A stretch of DNA of 64,000 nt from Tannerella sp. oral taxon 808 (GTDB lineage Bacteria; Bacteroidota; Bacteroidia; Bacteroidales; Tannerellaceae), in NCBI GenBank assembly GCA_002890585.1, contig MIQB01000001.1:20201-84200 (forward strand), in the 5' to 3' direction. Shown here in pieces: positions 1 through 8,372 of this stretch. How positions within the stretch are numbered: the stretch's first letter is position 1; each line of letters starts with the position of its first letter. The notes beneath the pieces were generated by a model. It saw nothing but the letters and a program-made list of their open reading frames with translations, searched no databases and was not told the DNA's origin. The position numbers and the translations under genes were made by a program.

Positions 1-89
1 CGCCTACCCCCCCTTTCGCTCCGCAACGCAGTCGATACGCGTGCGGAGCATGTGTGTGAATCAAGTCGCCACCCTCGGGCTGCTTCGGC

Positions 90-1052
90 TTATCCTTGAT
101 CGCCCGGTTTCTTCGGTGGCTCCTCGGGCAGGTGGATGTCGTCGCCACCGCCCTCGGGTTGTTTCGGCTTATCCTTGTCTTCAGGCTTCTTGGGTGGTTC
201 CTCGGGCTGGTGGATGTCGTCGCCTCCTCCGGGCTGCTTCGGCTGCTTCGGTTCCTTCGGTTCCTTCGGCTCTTTGGGCGTCTTGGGATCCTTGGGATGT
301 TTCTCTGCACGCTTTTTGGCCATCGTTTGGCGAAGCTCTACCTGCTCTTCTTGACGCTTGATGAGTGCGTTGAGGTTCAGGATGAAGCCCTTGAAGTGCT
401 CATCTCCGTTGAGATGAACCAGGGCGTTGACGGAGTAGACCAGATCGCGATAAGCCTCATCGGCGGCGGTGCGCTTCTCCTTGACAATGCCCACAAGGCG
501 GGCGCCCTCCTCGTCGGAGCGGGGCGTGACGGACTGGATGAAGGCTTTCTGCTTCTGCTCCAAGTCATCGACGAAGGGCTTGAGTCCGGCCTTGGTCAGC
601 TTCTCGTTGCCAAGGGCGTGGAGGTCTTGGAGGAGGTTGTTGAGCACACCCGTTTCGGCAGACTGGTTCATGCGCAGCGCGTTGCCATACTTTTTGAAGT
701 GCTTCAGCGCCACGATGGCGATGTCGGCAACCTCGGTGTTGGGGTGTCGGGTGGTGCTTTTGACGAAGCTGTATATCGCGTTCCAGGCGTCGTCGCGTTC
801 CTTGTCGTACTTGGCTGCGGCGGCCACCGAGGGCAGTGCCGCGGCCGCCTTCAGGGCGTCGTCAAACTCGCCGTAGGCCGTGTTAAAGTCGTCAACCGAC
901 TGTTTCAATCTGGGCGAAAAGCCCGGTGCGCTCACCTCTAAGGGCAACTTGACGATGGCCTCTTTGGCTAATGTTTGGAAGCCGTAGTCCTCTTGGACCA
1001 TCAGCCTGCCGACACTGAAGGTGTCGATGCTTACGTTTTTCTTCTTTGTCAT
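90..1052 (-). CDS. DUF6261-like protein with repetitive Lys/Pro/Glu tail (copy 1)
   Basis: The 320-residue product has an alpha-helical body (about residues 1-245) resembling the uncharacterised DUF6261 family of Bacteroidales, which has no known function. No signal peptide is visible, so it is probably cytoplasmic. From about residue 245 the sequence becomes a K/P/E-rich spacer followed by two copies of a GGGDDIH-x-PEEPPKKP unit. Past the stop, sequence at about 45-89 still encodes a degraded third repeat unit, but one base too far out of frame. A one-base insertion near the stop (around 95-99) therefore seems to have shortened the tail. A paralogue with the same layout lies at 52097-53059. 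Both have a related tandem repeat array just upstream of the start. The family name is by resemblance only. Confidence 0.75.
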   Translation of the reverse strand: MTKKKNVSIDTFSVGRLMVQEDYGFQTLAKEAIVKLPLEVSAPGFSPRLKQSVDDFNTAYGEFDDALKAAAALPSVAAAAKYDKERDDAWNAIYSFVKSTTRHPNTEVADIAIVALKHFKKYGNALRMNQSAETGVLNNLLQDLHALGNEKLTKAGLKPFVDDLEQKQKAFIQSVTPRSDEEGARLVGIVKEKRTAADEAYRDLVYSVNALVHLNGDEHFKGFILNLNALIKRQEEQVELRQTMAKKRAEKHPKDPKTPKEPKEPKEPKQPKQPGGGDDIHQPEEPPKKPEDKDKPKQPEGGGDDIHLPEEPPKKPGDQG

Positions 1053-1191
1053 ATACTCTCTCGTTTTGAAGTTTTACGGTGTAAGGGGCAATGATTAATT
1101 ATCCATGATTACCTCGGAGCCAGGGCAGAATGGCCCCGCCCCACCATTAATAATCGGCCCATACCTGTTTTTATTGTTTTTCTACATGACC

Positions 1192-1392
1192 CTGAAATCG
1201 CTGATTCCGGCCTTTGTTTTTTTACAAAGCACTGAAATCACTGATTCCGGGCCTTTGTTTTTTTACAAAGCGCTGAAATCGCTGATTCCGGGCCTTTGTT
1301 TTTTTACAAAGCACTGAAATCGCTGATTCCGGGCCTTTGTTTTTTTACAAAGCACTGGAATCACTGATTTCGGCCTTTGTTTTTTTACAAAG
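1192..1392. repeat. Tandem array A: 5 units of 40-41 bp
   Basis: Five near-identical units begin at 1192, 1232, 1273, 1314 and 1355. Each carries two dyads: AATCA-C-TGATT (for example centred at 1241) and CTTTGT-N6-ACAAAG (centred near 1261.5). Dyad centres are therefore about 20.5 bp apart throughout. The array lies about 140 bp upstream of the DUF6261-like start at 1052. There are no unique spacers, so it is not a CRISPR array. Confidence 0.93.
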
Positions 1393-1406
1393 GTACCGGA
1401 TGAGGG

Positions 1407-1453
1407 CATTCCTCATAGGAGGGCGAAAAATCTTTCGCCCCCTATGAGGAATG
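1407..1453. terminator. Long near-perfect hairpin
   Basis: Inverted repeat with arms of about 21 bp (CATTCCTCATAGG... and ...CCTATGAGGAATG) around a 4-base loop, with one unpaired base. It lies about 50 bp past the stop of the minus-strand gene 1500-1826 and could terminate it. No uridine tract follows directly, so it may instead be a REP-like palindrome. Confidence 0.45.
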
Positions 1454-1499
1454 GGTCACCCGGATCAATCATTAAGAAGCTGTTAGTTTAGAGAGGCTT

Positions 1500-1826
1500 T
1501 TATCTTAAGAAGCCGAATGCTGCTGCAAACAATCCGGCTATAGACACCATGATTATGAAATAAATAAACGATATACACAATCCTGCAATCGCTAAACCTT
1601 TGGGTCTTTTATATAGTCCGACAAATGAAAAGACCAATCCCAAAATCCACAGTATGAAACATAAGATAGGAACCCAACCGAATAACAGCCCGAGAAGTGC
1701 CAACACAAAGCCTGCAACACCTATACCATTACCCTGTTTAGTCTCTGCCTGCTGAATTATAATCGTTTGTTGTGGACGACTTTCAGCAGCATCTGGATAT
1801 TCTACTGAATTATGCTCTAACATCAT
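1500..1826 (-). CDS. Small DUF4190-like membrane protein
   Basis: The 108-residue protein has a polar N-terminus of about 35 residues with a Gln-rich stretch. Two to three hydrophobic segments follow (about residues 36-70 and 80-106), with a short basic loop YKRPKG between them. This is the layout of DUF4190-type small inner-membrane proteins, whose function is unknown. It lies just downstream of the LRR gene (35 bp gap) on the same strand and may be co-transcribed with it. Confidence 0.7.
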   Translation of the reverse strand: MMLEHNSVEYPDAAESRPQQTIIIQQAETKQGNGIGVAGFVLALLGLLFGWVPILCFILWILGLVFSFVGLYKRPKGLAIAGLCISFIYFIIMVSIAGLFAAAFGFLR

Positions 1827-1861
1827 GGCTTCTAATACTTACTATCTATATGAGTGACCTA

Positions 1862-2803
1862 TTAGTTCACAAAAACCTTCTCGGTGCGTTCGCCAGTGCG
1901 TACGATGTAAATGCCCGTAGGCAGAGCTACCGTCGTCAGGCCGGCGGGTGCCGTAAGACTCCGAACGAGTACACCATTGAGGTTATAGATGCGTACCGTC
2001 GCAGCCTGCGGCAGGGTGAGGTATACCAACCCCTCGGCAGCATAGATGCGCGCCTCAGGCACGGCGGCGTTAGCGACGGTGCTCTCGGCGATCTGCTTGA
2101 ACTCCTTCCACACCGGTGCGGCGGCATAGGCGGCCTTCGATCCCTTCGGCACCGTCAGGGTGACATTAGCTACGGGGACTCCCCCAAAGACGTTTTTCTT
2201 ATTGATGTCCGGCGGTGTCTTCATGTCTACGGTGAGGCTCTTCAGGTTCTTGCATCCGGAGAAGGCACCGTATCCAATCGCCTTCACACTTGACGGAAGT
2301 GTTACTGAAGATAATTTTTCGCACCATTCAAAAGCACCCTTCCCGATCTCTTGCAACGCAGCCGGAAGCGAATCCAAAACCAAGCTCTGACAACCCTTGA
2401 ATGCTTCATCCCCGATGTGCGTTATTCCGGCGGGGAGCTTCACCATCGGCAGGCTCCAGCAGTGTATAAAAGTCATATTCCCTATCCGGGTCAAACTCGT
2501 CGGGAGGGTTACGGAAATAAGTTTACCCGCATATCGAAAAGCATTGTTTCCTATTCCTGTCACACCTTCTTCTACCACGAGTTTTAGCACCTCTTTATTG
2601 AGGCTTTGCCATGGCGCCTGGTTCTTCACGACATAGTCCGGCATCTCCCCCTTCCCCGAGATGGTGAGGGTCTTTGTGCCCGTGTCGTACTTCCACGTCA
2701 GCGAACCAGTAGTGCCGCTTGTGGGGTTTTGCGCCTGCGCGATGGCGGCGCACATCACGATCGCTAAGAGAGCGATCAGTCCTGTAGTAATTGATTTTCT
2801 CAT
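1862..2803 (-). CDS. BspA-like leucine-rich repeat surface protein with T9SS-like C-terminal domain
   Basis: The 313-residue product has a signal peptide ending around AIAQAQ. An N-terminal beta segment with LTWKYDTGTKTLTISG follows. About five BspA/TpLRR-type repeats of roughly 23 residues come next (AF..C.sL..v.LP.sl..IG), ending near residue 215. The last 70 residues (VRIYNLNGVLVRSL ... LPTGIYIVRTG ... EKVFVN) match the style of a type IX secretion sorting domain, so the protein is probably exported and anchored to the outer surface. BspA-like proteins of Tannerella and relatives act in adhesion; that role is inferred here. A close paralogue lies at 5691-6563. Confidence 0.85.
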   Translation of the reverse strand: MRKSITTGLIALLAIVMCAAIAQAQNPTSGTTGSLTWKYDTGTKTLTISGKGEMPDYVVKNQAPWQSLNKEVLKLVVEEGVTGIGNNAFRYAGKLISVTLPTSLTRIGNMTFIHCWSLPMVKLPAGITHIGDEAFKGCQSLVLDSLPAALQEIGKGAFEWCEKLSSVTLPSSVKAIGYGAFSGCKNLKSLTVDMKTPPDINKKNVFGGVPVANVTLTVPKGSKAAYAAAPVWKEFKQIAESTVANAAVPEARIYAAEGLVYLTLPQAATVRIYNLNGVLVRSLTAPAGLTTVALPTGIYIVRTGERTEKVFVN

Positions 2804-2873
2804 AAGGGTAGTTTGAATTTTGAAATGAATAGAAAGAGCCGGGCACCGACGAGCTGCCGACGCCCGGCTGTGT

Positions 2874-3053
2874 TTAGTTATTCGTTTGCGGGATTGTTGC
2901 TCCTGATAGTCCTGAAATAAACTCGGTTGCGCTTATTGTTCCTCCTGTTGAAGTTACGGTCTTGGTGTAGTCCGTACCCGCAATAATTTGCTGGCTGATC
3001 AAAAGGATGATGCCGATCATCACAGTGATCAATTTTTTTCTCTTTGTTTTCAT
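2874..3053 (-). CDS. Small secreted or membrane peptide (59 aa)
   Basis: The start is taken at the ATG at 3053, which gives a basic N-terminus (MKTKRKK), a hydrophobic stretch (LITVMIGIILLIS) and a Thr/Ser/Gly-rich tail of about 35 residues ending in TIPQTNN. A longer reading from 3113 would run through the zinc-ribbon gene in another frame and is not favoured. The start lies 4 bp after the zinc-ribbon stop, suggesting translational coupling. The mature part has no recognised domain. It could be a processed peptide or a small envelope protein; no function is assigned. Confidence 0.55.
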   Translation of the reverse strand: MKTKRKKLITVMIGIILLISQQIIAGTDYTKTVTSTGGTISATEFISGLSGATIPQTNN

Positions 3054-3057
3054 GGGG

Positions 3058-3201
3058 TCAATTCTCCTCAAACACACGCTCTTTGAATCCGCAACTACTG
3101 CTGCGGCACACATAAATCACATACGTACCTGCAGGAGCAGGCTTCTCCGATTCGGCGTACATATAGGCGCCACACATCGGACATACTTTTCCTTTTGCCA
3201 T
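3058..3201 (-). CDS. 47-residue zinc-ribbon protein
   Basis: This reading frame runs from ATG at 3201 to TGA at 3058. It encodes a protein starting MAKGKVCPMCGAYM with a second half containing YVCRSSSCGF, so it has two pairs of cysteines (CPMC and CRSSSC) as in a rubredoxin-like or zinc-ribbon knuckle. A strong ribosome-binding site (AGGAG) precedes the start by about 7 bases. It is followed immediately by the 59-aa peptide gene and preceded by the trypsin-like lipoprotein gene. The role is unknown; the cysteine spacing is what supports metal binding. Confidence 0.7.
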   Translation of the reverse strand: MAKGKVCPMCGAYMYAESEKPAPAGTYVIYVCRSSSCGFKERVFEEN

Positions 3202-3248
3202 AAGCTGTTCTCCTTTCTATTCTTTTTATGAGGTTAGTATTGTTCTAC

Positions 3249-4295
3249 TTATTTATGAATAAGTTCTTTCAGGTATTTCATACGGATTCCATAGTTGAAC
3301 CCCTGTGTATTGTGAATTCCAGAATAGTTGATAGCGACCAATTCTTTCCGTTTGTTCACCACCGGCGATCCGCTGGAGCCAGGCAATGCCGGTATGTTAT
3401 ACATAATCCGTTCTTCTGTACGCTGGCTAATACTCCCCTTGTTGAATTGTGACTTGATGCCCTCTTTCGTTTGGGAGAGCTGCGGCCCGAGGTTATAACT
3501 GATCATATAGACCTCGCTGTTTTTATCCTTAGAGAGCTTATCTATCCAAGAATCTGAGGTCAATGGATCCGTCTCCGGCACTTTGAAGATGTACTTCCCA
3601 TTCGGGGTCGTTTTGTCCTTTAACTGGATAATGGCCAGATCATGCTCCGCATCCGTTTTTACAACGACACAGGGGAAGAAGTCCGCATTATCCGTCACGT
3701 AAGTGTCATTGTAGGCTATTCCGATTTCATTATGAGAGATAAGCTCTGAATTGTGTGTATTGATGCGATCTATCGATCTATACAACTCTGCAATTTCCTC
3801 TTTCTTAGTCCTGATCGTTTCCAGATAGGAAGATTCCTCACTGAAATCTTCGTTCTCATAATACTTCTGAAGTATACGTTGCTTGAGTTCTTCCTCCATC
3901 TTTTCATAAGAGCTGTATTTCTCCCTGCAATCGTCTTGAAACGATTGAAGAACTTCACTCAATGTCTCGACAATATCTTCCTTCTTATACGTCGATCCGA
4001 CCACATGATTATTCGAGACGATCTCGCCCTTGTCTGAAACAAAAAACCCCGTACCGTAACTCACTTCTACAACCACGGATTCCTTGTCGAAGGTCATATT
4101 ATCAAAGCCTCCGTCCTTATCATACTTTGTGAAGTAGATGGATTGCCCAGTAGACAATTTGAGCTCGTAATACCCCGAATTCTTTATCAAAACAACGCCT
4201 GAAGAACAGTCGTTCTCAATCTCTTGCTCTGTTCCACCATTACAAGAGGTGAAGCACATCCATAGTGCAATAAAAAACCAGTAATAACATTTCAT
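3249..4295 (-). CDS. Trypsin-like serine protease lipoprotein
   Basis: The 348-residue product has a lipoprotein signal (CFTSC, lipidated Cys about residue 18), so it is likely anchored in the envelope. The chymotrypsin-fold triad can be placed at His97 (SNNHVV), Asp219 (EHDLAIIQL) and Ser308 (PGSSGSPV). Between His and Asp there is an unusually long charged insertion, about residues 105-190, predicted to be helical or coiled coil (many E/K/R, heptad-like). The family resembles stress-type S1 proteases, but no PDZ domain follows. It lies upstream of the zinc-ribbon and peptide genes on the same strand, with only 47 bp between. Confidence 0.88.
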   Translation of the reverse strand: MKCYYWFFIALWMCFTSCNGGTEQEIENDCSSGVVLIKNSGYYELKLSTGQSIYFTKYDKDGGFDNMTFDKESVVVEVSYGTGFFVSDKGEIVSNNHVVGSTYKKEDIVETLSEVLQSFQDDCREKYSSYEKMEEELKQRILQKYYENEDFSEESSYLETIRTKKEEIAELYRSIDRINTHNSELISHNEIGIAYNDTYVTDNADFFPCVVVKTDAEHDLAIIQLKDKTTPNGKYIFKVPETDPLTSDSWIDKLSKDKNSEVYMISYNLGPQLSQTKEGIKSQFNKGSISQRTEERIMYNIPALPGSSGSPVVNKRKELVAINYSGIHNTQGFNYGIRMKYLKELIHK

Positions 4296-4409
4296 ATTCT
4301 CCTAAATCTTATGGGATAAATTCTTTATGATTAGGGATGGAAGCCGAAGCTACCTTGCCACAGCCTCTTCGCCACTGCTTCCATCACCACATCTTCGCTT
4401 TGGAAAATG

Positions 4410-4883
4410 TCATCTCCTACCATTAATATACCGCAGCCATCCCACGGTCAGTAGGAGGCAAGCCATCTGTTTGCCAGTCATGTCACGAAACCGTGTCCCG
4501 ATTTCACCCTCTATGCTCGCAACAGTCTCGGAAGCTACCTCGCGCAAACACAAATAAGCAGTTTCTTTCATCACAGCAGTGGCTAAAAAGGGCGTAGCCC
4601 AGTCGGTGTCACGTACTACTTCTACACGGTTGAAGGATTCCTCCCCGAGGTAGAACTTGAGCAACGTCTCATAGCCCTCTTCATACTTGATGTAGATTCT
4701 TATTCCACCATCTTGTATATCGGATTCGGCATACGAGAATTTATTAAACGGATGAGCCAACTTGGCCATCAACTCCCCTCCTTCATAACGCACGTAATTC
4801 TGGAAATCAGAAAAGGTCTGGGCAGAGAGCAGACCTGCCGGCAGAAGGAGGCAAACAATCAATAAGGTGATACTTTTTTTCAT
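4410..4883 (-). CDS. Secreted protein of unknown function
   Basis: The 157-residue product has a clear signal peptide (MKKSITLLIVCLLLPAGLLSAQ). The mature protein is mixed alpha/beta, with a YIKYEEGYETLLKFYLGEESF segment in the middle and a final stretch (MACLLLTVGWLRYINGRR) that could be a short membrane helix. No family is recognised. It is the first gene of the minus-strand run that continues with the protease. Confidence 0.7.
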   Translation of the reverse strand: MKKSITLLIVCLLLPAGLLSAQTFSDFQNYVRYEGGELMAKLAHPFNKFSYAESDIQDGGIRIYIKYEEGYETLLKFYLGEESFNRVEVVRDTDWATPFLATAVMKETAYLCLREVASETVASIEGEIGTRFRDMTGKQMACLLLTVGWLRYINGRR

Positions 4884-5690
4884 AAGGCTGATAATTTATG
4901 AGGTTAGAATGCGTCGTCATTTCTTGTCGTATAAAACTTCGTTTTTGTTTTCTCCCCCAAAGGAATATCAGACAATCAGCAGAAAGGCAAAAAGTAGATA
5001 ATGATGATATCCAAAATCGTAAAAACTTTATCCAAAATGGTAAATCGAAAGTTTAAGGGCGTGTTTTTGACGTTTTTAGGGTGCTTTTTTCGTGTTTGAG
5101 TAACAAATCGTAAGCAAAATAAGGGTCGGAAACAGGGGGGCATGAGAGGGCGAAGAGGTCTTTGTGAACCCATTTTCAATGATTCAGGTGGGTCGTGCGG
5201 CTCTTTCGCCGGGCAAACCGAGGGGAAAAAGACCGTTCACAACGATCCCAACCGGAGTCGGTTGGGGGTAATCTGCATCGGAAATACGGGTGTAGCGACC
5301 TGAATGGCCGCTGGATGATAGTCCAGGAAACGCCCCGGGTTTGGACGGCGTCAAAAAAAATTCCCGCTCCCTACAAGTCTCTTCCTACCCTACACACGGC
5401 AGAGTGGAAAGAGACTTGCAGAGAACGGGAGAATTGGACGGTATTGCTTATCCAAGATGCCGCGCCACCTTCGGCACTGCTCTACCCTCTAAGCTGAGAT
5501 CTCGTGTACCCCATTCGAGGTAACTCGTTCCTCTTTCAGGGCGTTCAGATACACACCTGATTTTTGCAAACTATTTCTGCTTGACTATATCATCATACGA
5601 TAACCCTCAGGTCACACTAAATACACAACCAATTTTTCGTAGATCCATTTCTGATTGACTATAACCATTAATCATCCCCTCCTCAAGAAA
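4884..5690. other. Non-coding stretch with an imperfect inverted repeat
   Basis: About 800 bp lie between two minus-strand genes with no convincing coding frame. The one structured part is an imperfect inverted repeat with arms of about 23-27 bp at roughly 5359-5385 and 5405-5432 (CAAGTCTCTT pairing with AAGAGACTTG, plus CCCG/CGGG outer pairs). AT-rich sequence at 4980-5120 and 5540-5660 may hold promoters. An RNA gene cannot be excluded but none is recognised. Confidence 0.5.
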
Positions 5691-6563
5691 TCAGTTTCCT
5701 ACCCAAACTTTCTCAGCGCTATCGCCTACCTGCACGACATGATAGCCGGGCATAAGGCGGAGGGTGCTGGAGCCGGATGGGGCGTCGTGAGTGAGGAGGA
5801 GGCGACCGCTAAGATCGTACACCCGAATAAGCGCAGGCTGCGAGAGACTGAGGTAAAGCACTCCATCAGCGGCATAAATCTGACGGCCGGCTATTTCCAC
5901 GTTAGCCACCGCATAGATCTGCTGAAACTCGCTCCAGACGGGCGCAGTGCGATAAACGGCCGATGTTCCTCGGGGAACATTCAGGCGAACGTTAGCGAGG
6001 GGCACGGATTGAAAAATGGGCTGACTGAGCGTAAGGGGTACGGGCCACGCCACCGTCACGCTGCGCAGGGCAGTACAGGAGGAGAAGGCACCGCGCCCGA
6101 TCTCGGTCACGCTCTCAGGGAGGGACACGGCGGTCAGGGCCGAGCAATGAGCAAAGGCATCGCGGCCAATGCGCCGCAGATTAGCGGGAAGCGCGAGGGA
6201 GGACAGGGCTGTGCAGCCAGAAAAAACGCCATCCTTAATCTCAGTCACGCTCTCGGAAATCTTCACCGAGGTCAACGCCGTACAACCGGCAAAGGCATAA
6301 TCGCCGACGATGGTCACGCCGCTGCCGATCTCTATTTTCTCGATCTCGCGCTGACGCACAGCCCAGGGCGCAGGATGGGCGGCGGAATAGTCAGGGATCC
6401 GACCGTAACCCGTGAGGGTCAAGGTGCGCGTGGCGGTCTCATATCTCCATTTTATCGAAGAGCCGCCACCACCACCACCCGGCAGGGGGCCATACTGCGC
6501 CTTCAGGGCGTCGCTACTGAACATCGCCGCCAAAGCGATGATGCTTACAATCAAGGTTCTCAT
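5691..6563 (-). CDS. BspA-like leucine-rich repeat surface protein with T9SS-like C-terminal domain (copy 2)
   Basis: The 290-residue paralogue of the protein at 1862-2803 shows the same order: signal peptide (to about residue 22), a poly-Gly linker (GGGGGGSS), a WRYETATRTLTLTG beta segment, four to five LRR_5-type repeats with AF..C..L signatures, and a C-terminal sorting-like domain (IRVYDLSGRLLL ... GYHVVQVG ... EKVWVGN). It starts 18 bp after the deoC stop and may share the deoC transcript. Likely exported through the type IX system; adhesion is inferred from the family. Confidence 0.84.
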   Translation of the reverse strand: MRTLIVSIIALAAMFSSDALKAQYGPLPGGGGGGSSIKWRYETATRTLTLTGYGRIPDYSAAHPAPWAVRQREIEKIEIGSGVTIVGDYAFAGCTALTSVKISESVTEIKDGVFSGCTALSSLALPANLRRIGRDAFAHCSALTAVSLPESVTEIGRGAFSSCTALRSVTVAWPVPLTLSQPIFQSVPLANVRLNVPRGTSAVYRTAPVWSEFQQIYAVANVEIAGRQIYAADGVLYLSLSQPALIRVYDLSGRLLLTHDAPSGSSTLRLMPGYHVVQVGDSAEKVWVGN

Positions 6564-6581
6564 CTTCTTTCTATTTAATGG

Positions 6582-7514
6582 TTATGATTCTTCCAATCTC
6601 TTACGGATGTCCTTCACCAAGCTGCTGGCGCCGATGCGGAAGGTGTCTTTACTGAGCCACTCCGGACCGAGGAGTTCCCGGACGAGGGTGTAATACTTCA
6701 CGGCGTCTTCGGCCGTGCGCACGCCACCGGAGACTTTTATTCCCACACGTGTGCCAGTCGTCTGCTGGTATTGCTTCAATACGCGACAGATGGTATAGAC
6801 GGCTTCGGGCGTGGCACCGGGGTAGCCTTTTCCGGTAGACGTCTTGACGAAGTCGGCGCCTGAATAGAGGGCCAGGATGGTGGCTTTGCGGATGTTTTCG
6901 GCCGTTTCCAAGGCGCCCGTTTCGAGGATCACCTTCAGCCGTGCGCCGCGGCAGCTCTCTTTGATCTCCTGCAATTCGTCGGACAGCTCTTCGTAGGCTT
7001 CTTCTTTGAACAGCCCCAAGTTCATGACAACGTCGATCTCATCAGCACCTGCCATAACGGCCATGCCGACCTCAGCAATCTTCACCTCGGGAAAGGTCTG
7101 CGAGGCGGGGAAGCCAGCGGCTACGGAAGCAATTCCTACACCCTCGACTTGGAGCGCCTGCCGCACCGTTTCGGTGAAAATCGGATACGTGCAAATGGCG
7201 GCCACATTGGGCACATCGGGCCGCGTGCCCTCCCATTGATTGACCTCCGTATCGACCATTTGCCACACGGATTCCTTTGTGTCTAAGGTGGTGAGCGTGG
7301 TGAGATCGATCAGGCCGTGCAGCTGCTTGAGCGTGTCGTCGGTGAAATTCGCGGCCGACTTTTCGGCTAACAGTTTGGCTGTCTTTTCGGCTACTTCCGA
7401 ATCCGTCAGGGGCGGATCGAAGCGGTTGAAGCATTCGTGATACTTGTCTACAGCCGCATGATCGCAGCCGCAATCGTGATCGTGGTGATGATGTGCATGT
7501 TCGTTCTTATTCAT
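6582..7514 (-). CDS. deoC: Deoxyribose-phosphate aldolase
   Basis: DeoC cleaves 2-deoxyribose 5-phosphate to glyceraldehyde 3-phosphate and acetaldehyde in deoxynucleoside catabolism. The Schiff-base lysine sits in ADFVKTSTGKG (about Lys224), the proton-relay lysine in GIKVSGGVRT (Lys260) and the conserved Asp in DEIDVVMN (Asp161). At 310 residues it exceeds the usual 220-260, owing to an N-terminal extension of about 75 residues. That extension begins with a His/Cys-rich patch (HAHHHHDHDCGCDH) which could bind metal. It is the last gene of a tight dtd/mazG-like/deoC run, with a 1-bp gap from the preceding gene. Confidence 0.95.
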   Translation of the reverse strand: MNKNEHAHHHHDHDCGCDHAAVDKYHECFNRFDPPLTDSEVAEKTAKLLAEKSAANFTDDTLKQLHGLIDLTTLTTLDTKESVWQMVDTEVNQWEGTRPDVPNVAAICTYPIFTETVRQALQVEGVGIASVAAGFPASQTFPEVKIAEVGMAVMAGADEIDVVMNLGLFKEEAYEELSDELQEIKESCRGARLKVILETGALETAENIRKATILALYSGADFVKTSTGKGYPGATPEAVYTICRVLKQYQQTTGTRVGIKVSGGVRTAEDAVKYYTLVRELLGPEWLSKDTFRIGASSLVKDIRKRLEES

Positions 7515-7515
7515 C

Positions 7516-7851
7516 TCATTGTAGTTTATGGTTATGTAAATGTCTCTCGCTGTCGCGTTCTGTTTTCTTCTTCAAGTTCCTTTCAAACGCTTCGGTCAGG
7601 TCGATGCCTGTCTGATTAGCCAAACAAACTAACACCCACAGCACATCGGCCATCTCGTCGGCCAAATCGTGCTTCGTGTCGCTCGCCTTAAACGACTGAT
7701 CGCCATACTTGCGTGCCATGATGCGTGCCACCTCTCCCACTTCCTCGGTGAGGATGGCCATGTTGGTCAGCTCGCTGAAGTAGCGCACGCCGTAGGTCTT
7801 GATCCACTCATCGACGCGGCGTTGCACGTCTTTTATCGTCAGGTTTTCCAT
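7516..7851 (-). CDS. MazG-like nucleotide pyrophosphohydrolase
   Basis: The 111-residue all-helical protein has the MazG signature: TEEVGEVAR (Glu36, Glu37, Glu40) and DLADEMADVLW (Glu66, Asp69), the acidic residues that bind Mg2+. Family members hydrolyse (d)NTPs or modified nucleotides to monophosphate and pyrophosphate. The single short domain puts it with the house-cleaning MazG-like or YpjD group rather than full-length MazG. It sits 5 bp after dtd and 1 bp before deoC, so the three genes look like one operon. Confidence 0.9.
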   Translation of the reverse strand: MENLTIKDVQRRVDEWIKTYGVRYFSELTNMAILTEEVGEVARIMARKYGDQSFKASDTKHDLADEMADVLWVLVCLANQTGIDLTEAFERNLKKKTERDSERHLHNHKLQ

Positions 7852-7856
7852 CTCGT

Positions 7857-8309
7857 CTATTCTTTATGCTTCGTGTCTATAACAATCGTCACGGGGCCGT
7901 CGTTCAAGAGCGAGACCTTCATATCGGCGCCGAAGACACCCGTCTTCACTTCGCGCCCGGCTTGCAGGCTCATCGTTTCGCAAAAGGATTCGTAAAGCGG
8001 GATGGCCACGTCTGGCTTCGCGGCACGGATATACGAGGGCCTGTTGCCCTTCTTCACGGAGGCATAAAGCGTGAACTGACTGACGACAAGCAGCTCGCCG
8101 TCCACATCCTTCACGGAGCGATTCATCACGCCGTCCGCATCGTCGAAGATGCGGAGGTTGGCCACCTTTTGCGCCATCCATTCCAGATCGTTCGCGGTGT
8201 CCGCATCCTCGAATCCCACCAAAAGCAGCATCCCCTGCCCGATCGACGCGACGCATCGCTCATCGATCGTCACGGACGCGTGCCGCACACGTTGTACTAC
8301 TGTTCTCAT
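7857..8309 (-). CDS. dtd: D-aminoacyl-tRNA deacylase
   Basis: The 150-residue product has the full DTD pattern: MRTVVQRVRHASV at the start, SQFTL in the middle and the cis Gly-Pro motif NDGPVT near the C-terminus. It removes D-amino acids (and glycine) mischarged on tRNA, a proofreading step in the cytoplasm. First gene of the dtd/mazG-like/deoC run. A 370-bp gap carrying repeat array B separates it from uvrC. Confidence 0.95.
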   Translation of the reverse strand: MRTVVQRVRHASVTIDERCVASIGQGMLLLVGFEDADTANDLEWMAQKVANLRIFDDADGVMNRSVKDVDGELLVVSQFTLYASVKKGNRPSYIRAAKPDVAIPLYESFCETMSLQAGREVKTGVFGADMKVSLLNDGPVTIVIDTKHKE

Positions 8310-8372
8310 CTTTTCTCTTCTCTTATTCTGGTCGTCTAAGACATTCTTCTTGTTAAAATCCTTAACAGATCA

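Noticed and set aside
4976..5179. 67-codon minus-strand frame
   Set aside because: Low complexity and in an AT-rich gap, no ribosome-binding site or family pattern.
5655..6578. Plus-strand frame of 307 codons
   Set aside because: Antisense to the second LRR gene; Gly/His/Arg-rich with no family pattern.
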